The notes beneath the pieces are model-generated. The model ran no database searches and was not told the origin of the DNA. It saw only the letters and a list, made by a program, of their open reading frames with translations. Shown here in pieces: positions 14,381 to 14,556 of a stretch of DNA of 14,556 nt. The DNA lies in assembly GCA_002007315.1 (NCBI GenBank), contig LNZQ01000134.1, forward strand, positions 1-14,556. Direction: 5' to 3'. Made by a program: the position numbers and the translations under genes. Numbering within the stretch: the stretch's first letter is position 1; each line of letters begins with the position of its first letter. The stretch comes from Epulopiscium sp. Nele67-Bin004 (GTDB taxonomy: Bacteria > Bacillota_A > Clostridia > Lachnospirales > Cellulosilyticaceae).

Positions 14381-14556
14381 CAAGTGAACTGTGGGTAATT
14401 CCTTTAGGCACAATACGTGGACTCATGGAAAGTGGCTATAAACGGTTCATAAAGTCGGTGAGAGAGCCCTCACCCACACTCACAGACTCAGCAGGAATGT
14501 GCCTCAAAGTTTGTGAGTCCACGGGGGCAGATATCGAGATTGGACCTATGACACTT
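14381..14556. other. Vertebrate-like DNA at right edge
   Basis: Composition changes abruptly from AT-rich bacterial to mixed, TG/CA- and GC-richer sequence with no bacterial reading frame. The stretch contains CGTGGACTCA (14416-14425) inverted as TGAGTCCACG (14514-14523), which might belong to a repetitive element that I cannot name. It is read as the same kind of fish DNA as the left flank. Confidence 0.6.

Noticed and set aside
1334..14499. TCAGCAGGAATG shared between the left junction (1334-1345) and the right flank (14488-14499), possible attachment or insertion duplication
   Set aside because: Several shared 12-mers are expected by chance in a window of this size, the right copy is not at the junction, and no integrase or transposase is present.

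Overview
The window is a composite of at least three DNA sources. The main block, about 1335-14380, is a strongly AT-rich bacterial segment with Firmicutes/Clostridia-type features: strong GGAGG-type ribosome sites, TGnTATAAT promoters, intrinsic terminators, tightly packed operons and VanRS-like signalling proteins. It is flanked on both sides by DNA that looks like non-coding teleost fish sequence (about 421-1334 and 14381-14556). A short piece of a Bacteroidetes-type clpX gene (about 157-420) lies at the left, cut in its Walker A motif. The bacterial block breaks inside a gene at both ends, so the joins are most simply explained as chimeric assembly or library artefacts from a fish-associated sample. 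A fish-gut clostridium (for example a relative of the Epulopiscium group) fits the setting, but that is inference only.

Layout of the bacterial block. On the minus strand (1324-3824) two tandem, translationally coupled membrane PAS-GGDEF paralogues lie together. The downstream one is cut by the left junction. The intact one has a degenerate catalytic site but an intact RxxD c-di-GMP inhibitory site. Next (3936-5168, minus) is a HI0933/YhiN-family flavoprotein with its own terminator. Divergent from it is a secreted alpha-carbonic anhydrase (5266-6039, plus) with a Cys4 and His/Asp-rich N-terminal tail, then a DUF4397-like protein interrupted by Lys/Pro-rich linkers (6149-7012, plus).

Convergent to these is a minus-strand operon of two AAA-ATPase-like/PD-(D/E)XK proteins (7079-10208). 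Their nuclease-domain DNA is almost identical over 450 bp (3 mismatches) while their ATPase halves have diverged, which is a clear sign of recent gene conversion. A compact divergent control region (10209-10328) with a palindrome, a helical-turn direct repeat and a 10-bp inverted repeat separates this operon from a plus-strand envelope-sensing operon (10329-14247). That operon encodes a small DUF1700-like membrane protein, a DUF4097 surface beta-repeat protein, a VanS-like histidine kinase and a VanR-like response regulator, with overlapping or nearly overlapping genes, and ends in a terminator. A new promoter and the first codons of another membrane-protein gene follow before the right junction.

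The most distinctive points are the homogenised nuclease domains, the shared operator-like region that could place the ATPase/nuclease pair under the neighbouring two-component system, and the likely non-catalytic c-di-GMP-binding GGDEF protein. No tRNA, rRNA, CRISPR array or transposase gene was recognised.
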